DNA from: Strongyloides papillosus | Lineage: Eukaryota; Nematoda; Chromadorea; Rhabditida; Strongyloididae | Length of the DNA stretch: 64,000 bases | Assembly (NCBI GenBank): GCA_005656395.1 | Contig: SRSI01000038.1 | Location: forward strand, 496,001-560,000 | Direction of reading: 5' to 3' | Shown here: positions 54,390 through 64,000 of the stretch, one piece after another | Position numbering within the stretch: the first letter of the stretch is position 1 | How the letters are laid out: each line of letters opens with the position of its first letter | Program-made: the position numbers and the translations under genes | Notes under the pieces: generated by a model | Databases searched by the model: none | What the model was told of the DNA's origin: nothing | Seen by the model: the letters and a program-made list of their open reading frames with translations, nothing else

Positions 54390-55651
54390 AAGGTTATTAG
54401 GTGTTTTTTACCAATAATTCTAGCGTTTACTTTAAGAAATGTTAATGGGAATACAATTCCTGGTGCACAGATTTAATTCAGTTGTGTTGGCCTAAATTGT
54501 ATGGCTGGTGTTGCAATTGACTACTTAAATTCTATAATCAGTAAAATTAATATACCTGATATTGAAGGATTCCTTAATTTCACATATCATTTATCCGAAA
54601 TTAAAATTGAAGAATTTAATATCCCTAAATCTTCAAATGTTATTCAATTCTCTCCACCTGTCAAACTTGGTATCAGTTTACAGGTAAAATGTCAGCTCAT
54701 TATCAAGTAAAAATTAAAGAAGGATGTATTCATGTAAGTAAATCAGGAACTGTTGATGTTACAATTGGAAGTACCTCTGTTGATGCATCTCTTGGTATCT
54801 CATCTCTTAATGGTCATCCAAATCTTTCTAATTCTGGTTGTACAGCTAACTTTGGGGTATTTGATATTAAGTTCCACGGAAGTTTACTTGATGACATTAT
54901 TGATTTATTTAGAAAAGAGATTGAGAAACATTTTAAAGGAAAAATAGAAGAAGTTATATGTCAAGAGATTGAAAAAGTTGAAAGTGACCAAGGTAACAAA
55001 ATTTTAGAATCATTCCCGTTAGATGTTGGGTTAACAGGAACTCTTGAAGGCTTTCATATAGATTATGCTTTAACATCAAATCCAGAATCATCGGCAACTA
55101 GCTTTACAATTCCAATAGAAGATCTTATATATTATGAAGGACATTAAAATGATCCTAAAATTCCAAAACCAAATAATGTTATTCATCCATACAAAACAAA
55201 TAAGTATTTATGTATTGACTTTGATAGTGATCGTGTTTTGGGTTCAGCAGCCTATGCATTTGAACTTTCAAAACTTAGTCATTTTATGATTGATGATAAT
55301 ATTTTAAAATTATTTCCACAAAACATAAGAAACTTTTTCCAATGTAGTTGTAGTGATGGTCTTTGTATTGGAGAATTAATTCCCGAAATAAAGAAAAATT
55401 GCCGACCCGGAAAGTCAGTTACCATTGACTGCGGTTCTATTGCTTTTCCACGATTTCATTTTAATTCTAGCGGTATTTATGTTAATGCAACTGGAAATGT
55501 AAAATTCCCAATCGCTACTCCAGATGGTTTTAGTATGTCGCTCTTTGATTTGTACATGGATGTTGGTATTTTGATAAAACAGGACCATCTTGGCGAGAAA
55601 TATTGTAAGAAATTGGAGTTAGGTCCTCCATTAATAAAAAATCACACCTGA
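54390..55651 (+). pseudogene. BPI/LBP/CETP-family lipid-binding protein, broken
   Basis: These are secreted boomerang-shaped lipid-binding proteins. A hydrophobic leader (FLPIILAFTLRNVNG) is followed by the mature N-terminus (IPGAQI, then a TAA at 54474). The frame continues MAGVAIDYLNSIISKINIPD and IQFSPPVKLGIS. A one-base shift lies at about 54680. The next frame holds the rest of the N-terminal barrel: SLNGHPNLSNSGCTANFGVF, then KFHG and EEVICQEIEK, with the two Cys that form the family disulfide. A TAA at 55145 interrupts it, and the C-terminal domain follows (ADY-like LGSAAYAFELSK) to 55651. A further shifted frame (IFSIPIKKWLEQKE) may be the tail. No introns are visible. Two nonsense codons and at least one shift make it a pseudogene. 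Confidence 0.85.
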
Positions 55652-55899
55652 TATTTTCTATACCTATTAAAAAATGGCTGGAACAGAAAGAAAAGTTTTT
55701 CAAAAATATTATCTACCTGACTTCGATGGATCATAAGGTTTCTAAGATAAAAACAAAAAAGTCATCTTATTTTATACAACGTGTTATGACACCTTTTAAT
55801 ATGTAATCCCCCACTTTATTTAGAGGAGTAAGAAGCATGTGTAAATTATTTTCGATATTGAAACTTTTTTATATCTTAATATATGTAACTTTATGTGCT
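55652..55899 (+). other. Possible decayed C-terminal tail of the BPI pseudogene
   Basis: A frame from about 55651 to 55808 reads IFSIPIKKWLEQKEKFF and more, plausible for the C-terminus but in a different phase. Nothing else seen. Confidence 0.3.
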
Positions 55900-57435
55900 G
55901 ATTTCAAAAAACGCAATATTTTTTAATCTAAAGTCCCGTTCTTGAGATACAGCTATTCAAAGGTGTTGTGGTGTGTTAGTCTTGACCCCCTTAGAGTTAT
56001 TCGTTTTATCTGAAATTTTACAGGTATATATAGTTTTAGATACTAATAATATAAAAATAAAAAAAAATTGAAATTTCAATTTCATTCTTGAGATTTTGGA
56101 TTTTTTCCAAAATGGCCGGAAAAAACCTAAATTCTTACATTTTAAAATGATATATCAGGATTCAGAGAAGAAAATCAAAAAAAAGAAAAAAAGCTATCCT
56201 AAGTTTCTCTTTAACTTACATTTTAAGTATAATCCCAAGAAAATCGAAAAACTTTAAGTACCATAAAACCGTTGCAGAAATTTTTTGTATTTTTTTAAAA
56301 AAAGTATGTCAAGATGAAATTTTTTGAATAAAGTGTTTTTACAACTTTTATGTAAAATTAAATTCTCTATCGAATGATATATATATATCATGTTGATTCA
56401 TTTATCCGTTCTCGAGATATAAAGAAAAAAGTGATTTTTTAATTTTTTAAAAAAGTGATATTTTTTAGTTTCAAGAAAGGAAAAAAGTTTCAATACGTCA
56501 ATTTTTTCAGAATGTCTTGAATTTTCCCCTTAGAGAAATTTGTTGCGAATATTTTAAAATATTAACCGCTTATTTAACTCTTTTCATTCTTGAGTTAGTC
56601 AAAAAACAAATTGGTCAATTTTTTTTCTAATTTTTAAATTTTAAGAAAAAACTATGCAAAGATGGAACTTTTTCAATATGATATGTTTACAAAATTTATG
56701 TGGAATTTAATTCTCTATCGAATGACATATAGATCGTTTTAATTCCATTATCCGTTGTCGAGATACATCTCATTAAGTACCAAATTCTGAAATTTGGTAC
56801 CTCTATTTTTCCGTCAATACCGATTTTTTTATTCAAAATTTCACATATAAATGTAATTTTTAATGATTATTATATGCAAACAATAAAATTTACCAAAAAA
56901 GTCTGATCCCGAAAATAGTAAGTCATCGAAAATTCCCCTATATCTCCGAGGAAAAGTTTACTTCTTAAATGATTTTCGTTATATGCACTTTTTTTTATTA
57001 AAATAAAAAGTGCATTTTAATGTGCTCGATAGAAAAAATAAATATTAGATTCATTTGAATTTTTGCTTTTGAGACACATCTATTTAAATGAGAATAATCT
57101 TGAAATGTTGTGATCCCTTAAAACTCTTTAAAAATGATCCTAATAACTAGAAATTTCACAGGTACGTGCAATTTCTTATGGTTGTTATATATAAACAATA
57201 AAATTTACAAAAAAAGTCCGATCCCAGAAAATAGTAAGTCATCGAAAATTCCCCTATATCTTAGAGAAAAAGTTTACTTCTTAAATGGTTTTCGTTATAT
57301 GCACTATTTTTTATTAAAATAAAAATGTATTTTAAATATGTTGAACAGAAAAAATAAATATTAGCTTCATTTGAATTTTTGTTCCTGAGACATGTCTATT
57401 TAAGTGAAACAATCATGAAATTTGTGATCCCCTAA
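55900..57435. repeat. Array of degenerate repeat units
   Basis: Two clear unit pairs: 56285-56425 resembles 56640-56770 (AATTCTCTATCGAATGA, ATTATCCGTTCTCGAGATA and variants), and 56855-57115 resembles 57165-57430 (GATCCCGAAAATAGTAAGTC, ATCGAAAATTCCCCTATATC, TTTTCGTTATATGCACT). The phrase CTTGAGATACA or TCGAGATA recurs throughout. The 57134-57322 frame lies in it and is not a gene. Confidence 0.6.
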
Positions 57436-58275
57436 AATAAAAAATTATAAGAACAACTGATTTTTTAAAGAAAGAAAAAACAATAATTCATAAAAGTCAT
57501 TGGACCAATTGTTTTAAACAATTTTAAATATTAATTTATATTCCTAAGAATATAGTAGATAGGATAGGTGAAAAAATTGGCTTTTATTTAATTATATGTA
57601 ATTTTTGTGCCGACTAAAATTTTTTTTAATCACTGCAATATATGACAATTATTAAGATGTGATAAAAAAAAATTAAAATCATATTATATTTGGCTTTTTA
57701 AGATTTAACAAAATTTTATTTAAATACAATTTATTCTAGAATATAATAGATTTTTTCCTCCAGATTTTTTTATGTTAAAATTATCTATACTAAATTGTTT
57801 CCAATTACTGCAATTTAGTTATGTATATTAGAAGTTTTAAAGAAAATGTTTGAAAATTTCTGATACGGCGATGCACATACTTATTTTTTAAAAAATGTAA
57901 AAATATCTAAAAGTTCTGCTATGCTTTGTAAAAATCACAAAAAAAATTTACCTAAATTTCTAAGTTTGAATTGTTCACCAATACATTTTGAAAGTAAATT
58001 TTACAATATTTTATTAAAAAAATCACCAATACTTTGATGTAAATATAATATAAGCTTTTTAAAGTCTATATAAATTTATTCAATACGAAAAGTGTTTGAG
58101 TAATGGTTTTGATTTATTTTTAATCTTTTCAACTTAAAAGAATCTTTTTATCATTTTTAATACATTCAAAATTTTAATTTTCACAACACATTTTAAAAAG
58201 CTTCTTTTTTAAAAAATATAAATTTTTATTTTTATTTTTATACCTTTATCGTAGATGAAGAAAAATAGTCAACAA
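57436..58275. other. AT-rich spacer and 3' end of the LINE
   Basis: The short A/T-rich tail of the RTE element is expected at about 58200-58275 on the minus strand; no clear target duplication was found. Confidence 0.4.
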
Positions 58276-60444
58276 CTAATAATTATTATAATAAAATAAC
58301 TGAGGTATTGTTTTCCAAGTTGGTCTATCTTGCGCTGTATGGTAAGTATTTCTAACACCTAATTTTTTAAATAAATTGTCCATTAATCTTTGCCTAGGAC
58401 GACCAGTTTTTCTCTTGTCTTTAAAGTAACAAAGAAGTATTGTTTTTTCTAAAGAATTTCTTTTTCTTAGTTGATGACCAATATATTTTAACTGGATATC
58501 GATAACATATTCATCCATAGGCTTAATATTCAGCATTTTGTAAAGATCCCGGTTATGAGAATAAGAGTTATCTAATTTATTCCATAATTTAATATTGAAA
58601 ATTCTTCTTAAAATAGATCTCTCAGTTTTAGCCAATGAATTAACAACAGTCTTGTTTATGGTCCAAGTTTGGCAACTATACAACATCGTTGGTCTAATAA
58701 TGCTGTTAAAAATGTATTTTTTAACATCCAAATTTCCCAACCGAGCAAAAGATTTGTATTTATGATAAGCGCGCCATGCTTTTGAGGTAGCAATATGGGT
58801 AAAAGGTCTAATAATTTTTAAACTTATAAGTTTACCTAAATAAGTAAAAGTTTCAACCATTTCTATATTCTTACATTTGAAAGATGAATCTGACGCCATG
58901 ATAAAAGATTTCTTATTGTTAATCAATAAACCAAATGTTTTGCTATAATTAACTAACAATTGAATATTTTCTTTAAATGAAGTAGCATCATTAGATATTA
59001 TTGCGGTATCGTCTGCATAGCATATCATGTTGTATTGATGGCCCCAAATAGCAAATTTATTGTTAAGTTTACTATCAATAAGTCTTTTAATGCCTTCTAA
59101 ACCAATAATAAAGAGAACAGGGCTTAACGGGCAACCTTGTCTCACTCCTTTTTCTATTCTTACCCATTTACCAAGAACATTAGCTTTAAGATCAGAGTTG
59201 AGATCCATAATAATTTTTATTAATTGAGATTCAAAACCACATAGTGCTAATGTTTCATAAATTCTCTCTCTTATGATTGTATCAAAAGCCTTAGTATAGT
59301 CTAGAAAAGCTACACCAATTTCCCATTGATATTCATATGCCTTTGCCAAAATATTTTCAACTACAAGAATAGCATCACAAGTGCTTTTATTTTTGCGGAA
59401 ACCATATTGGTAAGGACCTATTTCTTTTTGAAGACGATTTTGCATGCGACTAAGAATAAGTGATGAAAATATCTTATACACATGTGACGTCAAGCTCAAT
59501 GGTCTAAAATTGGATATATCTGATTTTGATCCTTTCTTGTGTAGAAGTAGAATTGTAGACTTCTTCCATTCTTTAGGTGTTAAACAATTTTTAACATAAA
59601 AATTGAATCTATCAGTCAATATTTGAATCAAAATTTTTCCACAAAATCTTAAAACATCGGAACACATTTTATCTGGTCCAACCATTTTGAATCTTCCCAT
59701 TGACAAAAGAGTTCTAGAAACTTCATCTTCCAAGAAAGGAAGGACTTCATCTTTATTGCTATCTAGATACTTAAAATTTGAAAGAGCAGCTTTTGCCATT
59801 TTAGCATCATTATCGTTCATATTATATAGTTCATTATAAAATGATATTCCATCATTTGTTGAAATTTCATAAACTTCTCTTCTCGTCATTAGTTGTTTTC
59901 GTGCTTTCTTAATTGATTGACGTTTTTCTAACGCATTCATAATAACCTTATTACGATGTGTTTCCAGATCAAGCGACGTTTGAATTCTTAATGATTTCTT
60001 AAGAATACTTAATTCTAATAATAGCACACTTATATCTTTTGCCGGATTGTTAGATTTTCTTTCCAACTTTAGTTCATTAATAAGTTGTTTTCTGCGAGCA
60101 AACATATCCAATGTTTTAGATGAATAATAGCTTATTTTTGGTGTCATTTCCATTGCTTTTCTGTGTATTTTCAGAATTATCTTAGTGAAGTTCACGTAGT
60201 CTTTATCAATATCAAACTCTTGAGAATCAGCACATTTTTTCCACTCTTTAAAAGAAGAAGCAGCTAATTTTTCAATAATATCTTCATGCTCTGGCCTCCA
60301 TTTTTTCTGAAGATAAAATTTTTTCTTATTTAATTTTATACACTTTGATACTTTGTTTTTTATTGAACCCAAAAGTAGTTTGTGATCACTGAATGTAGGG
60401 TTGAACTTGGAATGTGTTAAAGCATTTATATCGTAAATAACCAC
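58276..60444 (-). pseudogene. Endonuclease end and reverse transcriptase of the RTE element
   Basis: Open for 722 codons, but without its own start; it is the 3' part of the element's single frame. It begins with the last endonuclease motif (FNPTFSDHKLLLGSI). RT motifs follow: SDISNFRPLSLTSHVYKI, GPYQYGFRKNKSTCDAI, VAFLDYTKAFDTI, GVRQGCPLSPVLF, YADDTAII and FTYLGKLIS. The C-terminal tail has IGHQLRKRNSLEKTIL, KRKTGRPRQRLMDN and DRPTWK, as in RTE elements. All RT catalytic Asp are intact, so the damage is limited to the 5' half. Confidence 0.9.
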
Positions 60445-61508
60445 ATCAAAAACCTAGGTTTTTGTTTTTTAAAGACTTTTATATCTTAACATATTATACG
60501 CGCACTTAAATGAATAAAATAAATTTTGCGAACTTTAAAGGATGAAAATAAATTTCGCGTACTAAAAAGGATGAAAATAAATTCTTATTCCTATAATATC
60601 ACTCATCTGGATAAAAGTAGCGTCGTCTAGTGACTTAGATAATTATCGTTTATTATTAAATCGAAGCTGTGCAATTTTCATTTGATTTTTTAGTTTTTAT
60701 TAATGGTGATGATTATGTTTTCTATTGTTGGAAAAGAAAATGGATTTTAATATATTTGTAACAATATTAAGAGTGTATGATGTTAATAAAATATAATAAT
60801 CAAACAACAATTTTACCCTTATTAGCAGTAAATGGATTTTGTGAAAATTTATTATGATATATAATTTCATGTATTACTTATTTTCATTTGCAAAAAATCA
60901 CTGATATAGTAGAATTTACATGAAATATTTTTGTTTCTGATTACATAGAATATATGATAGTATATGTTTACATAAAAGTTTTATTAAATCAAAGTTGTGT
61001 AATTATTATTTTTTTAAGGATGCCGAATATGTGTTGTATTGTTGGAGAAGAAAATGGATTTTAATATATTTGTAGCAACAATGAGAGTGTCGTATTTTAA
61101 TAAGATAGAGTAATCAAACAAAAATTTTATCAACATTAGCATTAAAAGGATATCGTACACGTTTCTTATAATATATAATTTCATTTAATATTTAATTTCT
61201 ATTAGCAAATTAATGATTAAGTTGATTTTACATTTGCATTTTCATTTACATGGAATATTACATTGTATATGCCTTTATAATTTTGTAGTAGTCATCGATA
61301 TAATCTAAATCACTAGACGACGCTACTTTTATCCAGATGAGTGATATTATAGGAATAAGAATTTATTTTCATCCTTTTTAGTACGCGAAATTTATTTTCA
61401 TCCTTTAAAGTTCGCAAAATTTATTTTATTCATTTAAGTGCGCGTATAATATGTTAAGATATAAAAGTCTTTAAAAAACAAAAACCTAGGTTTTTGATGT
61501 GGTTATTT
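60437..61508. mobile_element. Foldback element with arms of about 200 bp
   Basis: 60437-60645 and 61308-61508 are near-perfect inverted copies, sharing ACTTTTATATCTTAACATAT, ATACGCGCACTTAAATG and GTAGCGTCGTCTAGTG. The outermost part of each arm is the palindrome AAAAACCTAGGTTTTT. The loop of about 660 bp has two similar halves (GGAGAAGAAAATGGATTTTA in one, GGAAAAGAAAATGGATTTTA in the other), in direct order. No coding capacity. Confidence 0.75.
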
Positions 61509-62290
61509 ATTTTCATACTTTTTCGTTACAAACAGGTGTAATAATCTAAAAAGTTTATAATTATCAATGTCAATAATAAAAAATGCTAAATTAGTTGTTT
61601 GAAATTGCATCTTTTCAATTATTTTATTTATTAATTTCTAGATCTCCTAGGTAAATTTTTATTTTTAAAAAAAATTTTTAACTCCTTATATGTTAAAAAA
61701 AGTAAATTTATATAAGAAAAAAACGCGACCCATAACTCTAAAGAAAAAAAAACGCCACGGAAACCTTTACTTTTGGATTCATATTAATTTCAATTTCCTC
61801 AAAAAAACCTCCAAAAATTAACTTCGGAACATTCATTGTGAAGTCTGAAACCTTATGAAATACTCCATTGGGGCTTGGCCGCCGCGCAGCGCACGATGAA
61901 ACCACTGTGCGTTAGTAAATATTTTATTAAACCTCGTTTTGGCACTTCTTATTTTAGTTGGGTTGATCAAGATCAAAATTTTACACACATACTAATTTGT
62001 GTAATACTTTTTGTTAAAATACGGCGCGTCCATTTACTGAGTAATTAGTGTGTGTGATATATTTTGTTAAAACGCGGCGCGTCCATTAATTCAAAATTTG
62101 CACCATTTTCGGCACTTTGGATTCATTTTTCTCCATGATAGAGCAAGATTTTTGGAATTTTTATTTTGAATTCCGATTTCTCGTAATGGGATCTATATAC
62201 ATGCAAATTTTCAGAATCAAATTTTGAAATCTAGGGGGTCAAAATATGCTTAACGTTGCATTTTTGGGGGGTGACGTTAGTGAGTAGATA
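61509..62290. repeat. Inserted non-coding segment between foldback and LINE 5' part
   Basis: Contains a duplicated stretch at about 61980-62095 (GTGTG.TAAT or TATA, TTTTGTTAAAA, CGGCGCGTCCAT twice) and a GC-rich patch with a GCGCAC/GTGCGT hairpin near 61885-61915. The end, TAGGGGGTCAAAATATGC, recalls widespread non-coding repeats. No gene. Confidence 0.5.
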
Positions 62291-62973
62291 TAAAAGTCTT
62301 TAAAAATGGAGCGATCAGAAGACAGAATATAATCCAACTGTTTGATACAATATCTGTTTGAATGTATAGATTCTGCTTTCTTCCAGGTCCACTTGAGATT
62401 TTTTCTTTTAGGATAAAAAGAAGATATGTTAAAAAGTTTTTGTTCGTCACATAAAGCTCTTAACCTATCACCGTTTGAATTTCTTTCTCCAAAAGAGAAT
62501 ATATGATTAAACATATTCTTTTCACATCCAACTTCTGCATTAAAATCTCCCATAACAATAGTATAACTATCATCAGATTTTCTATGTTTCGTAATAAAGC
62601 TGTTAAATTCAATGAAAAAATTGTCCTTAACATCTTCATCAGAGGATTCTGTGGGAGCATAGCCTACACCAATAAACCATTTTGTTCTAGAACCTTCAAA
62701 AGATAGTCTAATAAAACCCATTCTGGGGAATAATGCTCATTCATGTAATTTATATTTTTCTGCCAAAATCAGAAAGCCTACACCAGCATTACCATTCAAT
62801 GATTCACTATGCATTAATAAACAGTTCTTTAGATCGTTAGTTTCAATTACTTTGTGTTTTTGTCTAACTTCAGTCAGTGCAATAATGTTAATATTTAATT
62901 TAATTGCTTCATTTATGAGATTATCTACCAAACCTTTACTCAACGATCGACAGTTGTATGTACCCATAAGCAT
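62291..62973 (-). pseudogene. Apurinic endonuclease domain of the RTE element
   Basis: First in-frame ATG at 62973. Motifs in order: MGTYNCRSLSKG, NIIALTEVRQKHK (catalytic Glu), AGVGFLIL, a TGA at 62737-62739, then continuing in frame WFIGVGYAPTE, YTIVMGDFNAEVG (Asp and Asn), SNGDRLRAL and KQLDYILSSDRS. The frame leaves the element at SIFKD; resid­ues after that come from the insertion. The final S-D-H motif is on the other side, at 60.4 kb. Confidence 0.85.
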
Positions 62974-64000
62974 ATTTGATGACAATTTTGATTACAATAT
63001 TAGAATATACCAGTAGTATAGATTTAATGAGTTAATTTACTCAATAATTGTTATAATTAGCGCAATAAAAAGATGACGATGTATGGAGAACACCAATTTT
63101 ATCAAACCCTCCACGACTAAGATAAGTACGTACGCTTCAAAGGGTAGATTTACCTGATTGTTGCAATAATATTAAGAGAAAATTATAAAACAACCACTCT
63201 CTATGAGAGCAAAAAGAAAATCCATTATTAGTGATTAATACTAATTATATGTCTTATTCTGAACTAATTAATGATATTATTGTAAAAATACAAAAACAAT
63301 TTTGATTAATAATAAATATTGCTATATTGTCATGCAGAACTTATTTCGTCGACACAATTTAATAAACAAAGAGCATATATATTCGTTTTCGGTTACGTAG
63401 AATTCGAATTTAATATTTTCAAGCATCAGATTTTTTGTTTTGTATACTTTTTGGGAAAAATTCAACGTAAAAGTAAGAATTTCAAAAATTTAATGTCATG
63501 TATTTAAAGACATTAAAAATAGTAAAGAATAATATTGTTATAACTTTGTGCACTTAATTTTAGGAGACACAATTGTTTAACAATTTTGAAAACCATGTAT
63601 ATATACAGTTGAATTTATTGGATTAAAGATTTTTTGTGATAATATATCTACAAGATTCAAAATTTAAGTATATAAAAATAAGCATCTAGATTTTTGCCTG
63701 TCTGAGCTTTTCAGAGCTTCTTAAGCATTTTTTTCAAGTTGATTAAAATGTAAAAAAGTAATGTATAGAAAAAAACGTAATTGTAACTGATGAAAATCAA
63801 AATATGTTTATAATTTTGCTAGTAAAATGAATTTTGTTGATTTTGAAAATTATGTTCAAAATCTCTTACGTAGAACTTTTTTTCTCAGCACTTTTTAATG
63901 ATTCAAAAACGTATATATAGGTTTTCAGACACGCTGAATTCGAATATGATATTTTCAAGACTGGGGTTTTTCATTTTTTATAATTTTTTGTCACAAAATA
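62974..64000. other. AT-rich end of the window
   Basis: 5' region of the LINE, then spacer. GAATTCGAATTTAATATTTT near 63400 recurs as GAATTCGAATATGATATTTT near 63940, each followed by CAAG, so a degenerate repeat with about 540-bp spacing is present. The 63319-63507 frame overlaps the first copy and is not supported. Confidence 0.4.

Larger units (their letters stand above)
58276..62973 (-). mobile_element. RTE-type LINE retrotransposon, interrupted
   Basis: An apurinic endonuclease domain (62973-62291) and an RT domain (60444-58276) belong to one element in the same orientation. They are separated by a 1.85-kb insertion (about 60446-62290) that breaks the frame just before the conserved SDHKLLLG end of the endonuclease. 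A TGA at 62737-62739 also interrupts the endonuclease. No gag-like first frame is present, as in other RTE elements. Confidence 0.88.

Noticed and set aside
48671..62739. TGA as the only lesion in two retroelements (48671-48673 and 62737-62739), hinting at TGA recoding
   Set aside because: TGA also ends the SOD frame at the right place, and other elements carry TAA and TAG lesions too. CGA or TGG mutation explains both cases.
63319..63507. 62-codon plus-strand frame near the window end
   Set aside because: Overlaps a degenerate repeat that recurs at 63.9 kb without an open frame.

Overview
The window is very AT-rich eukaryotic DNA (by eye roughly three quarters A+T). It has few host genes and many mobile elements. 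A nematode is the best fit, as inference: there is a BPI/LBP-type lipid-binding pseudogene of the kind expanded in nematodes, a 40-nt intron with GTAAGT donor, T-rich acceptors, RTE-type LINEs, Tc1/mariner/pogo relics and very short-LTR Ty3/gypsy elements. The composition recalls Strongyloides-like clade IV worms, but nothing here fixes the genus.

Layout. 0-5 kb: a DNA-transposon remnant, a decayed solo LTR and long inverted repeats. 5-7.9 kb: gypsy relics around a 99-bp LTR, a tRNA-Gln primer site folded into a long stem, and a leader with twelve successive small hairpins. 9.9-10.3 kb: a two-exon gene for a small secreted Cys-containing protein. 11.1-19 kb: a Tc1-like MITE, a minus-strand family of tandemly duplicated phase-1 exons (three similar modules plus a broken terminal copy), a palindromic MITE and a deleted mariner. 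20.3-20.7 kb: hairpin-rich repeats. 21.4-22 kb: an intronless secreted Cu/Zn superoxide dismutase with a complete metal site and unusually high positive charge. 25.9-30 kb: a gypsy element with perfect target duplications and a likely -1 frameshift signal between gag and pol. 31.6-34 kb: an internally deleted gypsy element with intact LTRs, primer site and polypurine tract. 35-38.8 kb: a decayed gypsy element whose Gag starts with a SAP-like domain, cut at its 3' end by a second copy of the palindromic MITE. 40-43.4 kb: host-gene relics (a Listerin RING fragment, a cadherin-repeat fragment), a well-supported 7SL SRP RNA gene and MITEs. 43.8-44.7 kb: a pogo-like element. 45.4-46.1 kb: an unrecognised coding exon. 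46.4-51.1 kb: a young gypsy element with a single gag-pol frame broken by one TGA. 54.4-55.7 kb: a BPI/LBP pseudogene. 55.9-57.4 kb: degenerate repeat units. 58.3-63 kb: an RTE-type LINE interrupted by a foldback element.

The host loci that look usable are the SOD gene, the small secreted-protein gene, the 7SL RNA gene and possibly the 45.4-kb exon. Most other coding sequence belongs to transposons or is broken. The signal least explained by known families is the hairpin-array leader at 6.5-6.95 kb, with the recurring loop motif GATTCGT, directly downstream of the stem-embedded primer site.
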